The notes under the pieces are model-generated. The model was not told the DNA's origin and made no database searches. It worked only from the letters and a program-made list of their open reading frames with translations. This document shows positions 61,658 to 64,000 of a DNA stretch of 64,000 nt, piece by piece. Location of the stretch: NCBI GenBank assembly GCA_963701815.1, contig CAVPBN010000031.1, positions 124,001 to 188,000 of the forward strand, written 5' to 3'. The position numbers and the translations under genes were made by a program. How positions within the stretch are numbered: position 1 is the first letter of the stretch; every line of letters begins with the position of its first letter. This stretch comes from AP-15 sp963701815 (GTDB taxonomy: Bacteria > Pseudomonadota > Alphaproteobacteria > ATCC43930 > CGMCC-115725).

Positions 61658-62578
61658 GTGAAGCTCAAGGACCAGATCCCGCTCGGCGTCTCGCTGCCGC
61701 ATCGGTCGCCCGATCCGTTGCCGATGTCGGTCGTGCGCGAGGTCGCCGTGCGGGCCGAGCGGCTCGGCTTCGCCGATCTCTGGGTTACCGAAAACACGCT
61801 CGACCACGTCTTCTGCTTCGATCCGATCGTGGTGCTGACTTGGGCGGCCGCGGTCACCAGCCGAATCCGGCTCGGCGCCTCGGTGGTCGTGCTGCCGGTG
61901 CACAATCCGATCCATGTCGCGCATCAATGGGCGAGCCTCGACTATGCCAGCAATGGCCGCGCCATCCTCGGCCTCGGGCTGGGCCGCGACCATCACTACG
62001 CGCAATTCGGCGTCTCGCTCGATCGCCGGGTGCGCCGGTTCGGCGAAGGGGTCGAATTGATCCGGGCCCTGTGGTCCGAGCAGCGGGTCGATTACCGCGG
62101 CGCCATCTTCGCCCTCGAAGGCGGCGGCATGATGCCGAAGCCGGTGCAGCAGCCCGGCCTGCCGATCTGGATGGGGGTCGGCCACCCCGACGCGGTACGC
62201 CGCGCCGCGCGGATCGCCGATGGCTGGATGGGCTCGGGCGGGTCGAGCATCGCCGCCTTTGCCCAATCCGTCCCGATCCTGCGCGCCGCCCTCGAAAAAG
62301 CAGGCCGCGACCCGGCGACCTTTCCGATCTCGAAGCGGGTGTTCATGGCGGTCGACGAGCGCCCGGAGGTGGCGCGCGCCGAACTCAACCGCTGGTTCAC
62401 CACGGTCTATCGCAACCCGGAGGGGACCGACGCCTCGGGCATTCACGGCACGCCCGAAGAGGTGCGCGAGCGGCTCGAAGAACTGGTCGCGATGGGCGCC
62501 AACCACATCCTCCTCAACCCGGTGTCGCGCCACGCTGAGCAGGTGGAGGCGCTGGCCGCGATCGTCGGGCTATCATAA
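61658..62578 (+). CDS. LLM-class flavin/F420-dependent oxidoreductase
   Basis: 306 aa from GTG 61658, 22 bp after the VOC gene. Start KLKDQIPLGVSLPHRSPDPL, then RLGFADLWVTENTLDH, ASVVVLPVHNPIHVAHQWAS, GRAILGLGLGRDHHYAQFGV and PIWMGVGHPDAVRRAARIAD, the TIGR03619-type luciferase-like barrel. Fourth LLM gene in the window and intact. Oxidises a small substrate with FMN or F420. Likely operon with the VOC protein upstream and methyltransferase downstream (11 bp gap). Confidence 0.88.
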   Translation: MKLKDQIPLGVSLPHRSPDPLPMSVVREVAVRAERLGFADLWVTENTLDHVFCFDPIVVLTWAAAVTSRIRLGASVVVLPVHNPIHVAHQWASLDYASNGRAILGLGLGRDHHYAQFGVSLDRRVRRFGEGVELIRALWSEQRVDYRGAIFALEGGGMMPKPVQQPGLPIWMGVGHPDAVRRAARIADGWMGSGGSSIAAFAQSVPILRAALEKAGRDPATFPISKRVFMAVDERPEVARAELNRWFTTVYRNPEGTDASGIHGTPEEVRERLEELVAMGANHILLNPVSRHAEQVEALAAIVGLS

Positions 62579-62589
62579 GGGTCTTCCCG

Positions 62590-63321
62590 ATGGCATCCGC
62601 ACAAACCGACCCGGTCAAGCAGCAGGTCGCCGCTCATTGGAACCGGCGGGCGGCGCATTTCGACGAAGATTTCGGGCACAGCATCGGCAGCCCGGCCGAA
62701 CGCGCCGCCTGGGACCGGGTCCTCGACCTCTTCCTGCCGCGGGACGGCGCCCGCGACGCGCTCGACATCGGCTGCGGCACGGGGTTCTTGAGCCTCGAAC
62801 TGGCGGCGCGCGGGCATCGGGTGACCGGCGTCGATTTCGCCCCGGCGATGCTCGCATCGGCGCGGCGGAAAGCAGCCGAGCGCCGCGCTGCGATCCGCTT
62901 CGAGGAAGCCGACGCCGAGCAATTGCCGTTCGCCGCCGCCAGCTTCGATCTGGCGGTAAGCCGCCATCTGCTGTGGACATTGCCGCATCCCGAGGCCGCG
63001 ATCGACGAGTGGGTGCGCGTGTTGCGGCCGGGTGGTCGGCTCGTCGTCGTCGACGGCCAAGCCGATGTCAATGCCCAGCCGGAACTGCCCGATAATGCCC
63101 GGCGCAGCGCCGAATACGCCGAGATCGGCGACAGACTGCCGTTTATGGCCGGCCGGCCGCGCGAAGAGATCGAAAGACTGCTGGCGGCGCACGGCCTTGT
63201 CGCAATTCTCAGCGATCCGTTTCTCGATCTCGTCGCCGCCCAGGAGCGGCGCATGGAGGGGGAAGGCCGCGAACGGCGCACCCGCCGCCGTTACGCGGTC
63301 TGGGGCGACGTCCCACGCTGA
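62590..63321 (+). CDS. Class I SAM-dependent methyltransferase
   Basis: 243 aa. Motif I DALDIGCGTGFLSLELAARG is complete, followed by VTGVDFAPAMLASARRKAAE, EEADAEQLPFAAASFDLAVS and WVRVLRPGGRLVVVDGQADV, a standard type-11/UbiE-like methyltransferase. It transfers a methyl group from SAM to an unknown small molecule. It follows the LLM gene closely and precedes the SMP-30 gene by 37 bp, so all four plus-strand genes (VOC, LLM, methyltransferase, SMP-30) are probably one operon. Confidence 0.9.
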   Translation: MASAQTDPVKQQVAAHWNRRAAHFDEDFGHSIGSPAERAAWDRVLDLFLPRDGARDALDIGCGTGFLSLELAARGHRVTGVDFAPAMLASARRKAAERRAAIRFEEADAEQLPFAAASFDLAVSRHLLWTLPHPEAAIDEWVRVLRPGGRLVVVDGQADVNAQPELPDNARRSAEYAEIGDRLPFMAGRPREEIERLLAAHGLVAILSDPFLDLVAAQERRMEGEGRERRTRRRYAVWGDVPR

Positions 63322-63358
63322 AGCCGGGTCAAAACAAAATCGATCGGAGGAACATGCC

Positions 63359-64000
63359 ATGGCGCAAACCGCAAAACGTATCGAACAATTGGCCCCGGAA
63401 CTCGACGCAATCGTCTCGACGACCGAAACGATCCACGATTTGGCCGATGGGTTCGGCGGCGCGCACGGTCCGGCCGAAGGGCCGCTCTGGTGGAAGGAAG
63501 GCGGTTATCTCGTCTTCAGCGATATCCACAACAACAAGCGGCTGAAATACGAGCCCGGCAAGGGCGTGTCGCTGCTGAAGGAGCCGACCAACCGGGCCAA
63601 TGGGCTGACACGCGACCTGCAGGGCCGGCTGATCGCCTGCGAGCACGACAGCCGCCGGGTGACCCGTCAGGAACCCGACGGCAGCATTACGGTTGTCGCC
63701 AACAGCTTTCAGGGGCGGCAGTTGAACCGCCCAAACGATGTGGTCGTCAAATCCGACGGCTGCATCTACTTCACCGATCCCTGGACCAGCCCCGCCGCAC
63801 CCGAGCAGTGGGACCTGACCTTTTCCGGCGTCTACCGGGTCACGCCCGATCTCGGCAGCCTCAGCCTCCTGGTCGGCGACTTTGTCGTGCCGAACGGATT
63901 GGCCTTTTCGCCCGATGAATCGGTGCTCTACATCAATGATTCGCGACGCGGGCATATTCGGGCATTCGATCTGATGCCGAACGGCATGCTGGCGAAACAA
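63359..64000 (+). CDS. SMP-30/gluconolactonase-family protein, cut by the window end
   Basis: At least 214 aa from ATG 63359, with GGAGG eight bases upstream; the frame is open at the right edge. Beta-propeller pattern with AEGPLWWKEGGYLVFSDIHN, GLTRDLQGRLIACEHDSRRV, LNRPNDVVVKSDGCIYFTDP and VVPNGLAFSPDESVLYINDS, the SMP-30/gluconolactonase repeats. The metal ligands (Glu in AEGPLW, Asn-Asp in RPNDVVV, Asn in VPNGLAFS) are visible. It hydrolyses lactones, gluconolactone being typical. C-terminus missing. Confidence 0.9.
   Translation, partial: MAQTAKRIEQLAPELDAIVSTTETIHDLADGFGGAHGPAEGPLWWKEGGYLVFSDIHNNKRLKYEPGKGVSLLKEPTNRANGLTRDLQGRLIACEHDSRRVTRQEPDGSITVVANSFQGRQLNRPNDVVVKSDGCIYFTDPWTSPAAPEQWDLTFSGVYRVTPDLGSLSLLVGDFVVPNGLAFSPDESVLYINDSRRGHIRAFDLMPNGMLAKQ

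Noticed and set aside
1..64000. CRISPR arrays, rRNA genes, prophage structural genes, origin of replication
   Set aside because: No regularly spaced direct repeats, no rRNA-like sequence, no phage head/tail proteins and no DnaA-box cluster were seen.

Overview
The window is GC-rich and reads as a soil or sediment type alphaproteobacterium, possibly Rhodospirillales-like. The evidence is the codon bias, a long GlnD, several class III nucleotide cyclases with FlgO/TPR or AAA/TPR tails, luciferase-like oxidoreductases, and dispersed palindromic intergenic repeats of a kind common in that class. The genus cannot be named from sequence alone.

Layout. 0-15 kb: a cut-off cyclase, a B12/radical-SAM protein, a fluoroacetate-dehalogenase-like hydrolase, a nucleoside deaminase, a stress protein, an LLM oxidoreductase, a methyltransferase, a second cyclase, an amine oxidase/ThDP-enzyme pair, a dienelactone hydrolase, a cupin and tRNA-Gly(CCC). 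15-20 kb: an RND efflux adaptor and pump. 20-27 kb: a mobile/defence island with IS1182 and IS701 remnants, a YafQ-like toxin, a damaged BrnT/BrnA pair, and a DEAD-box helicase with a GIY-YIG protein. 27-34 kb: a FecR-TPR-beta-barrel outer-membrane protein, a lipoprotein and a CHASE2 cyclase. This block is bounded by direct copies of the 3' end of a MetE-like gene. 34-41 kb: the MetE-like gene, a DyP peroxidase, an unknown protein, a zinc-ribbon/AAA/TPR cyclase and a CRP-type regulator. 41-46 kb: a DNA-repair exonuclease/ligase pair and a decayed IS110. 46-56 kb: GlnD, an SDR, two LLM oxidoreductases and a fifth cyclase. 56-64 kb: CysQ, a molybdenum hydroxylase large subunit, a probable selenoprotein of the glycine/betaine reductase B type, a TetR regulator, a VOC protein, another LLM enzyme, a methyltransferase and the start of an SMP-30 protein.

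Two themes tie the genes together. First, cAMP signalling: five class III cyclase genes, a CRP homologue with the cAMP-binding and TGTGA-reading residues, and three TGTG(A/C)-N6-TCACA palindromes. The palindromes lie between the zinc-ribbon cyclase and crp, upstream of the DyP gene cluster, and upstream of the FecR-TPR-barrel gene. Second, a selenoprotein: the reading frame at 60395-59211 is open except for one TGA. That TGA sits in a U-P-L-C redox motif and is followed by a hairpin that fits the bacterial SECIS rules.

Caution: at least a dozen genes change frame through single-base indels. They are concentrated at 23-27 kb and 52-59 kb and absent from the first 15 kb. Residual long-read assembly error explains this at least as well as real gene decay, so genes marked as frameshifted should be treated as possibly intact in the organism.
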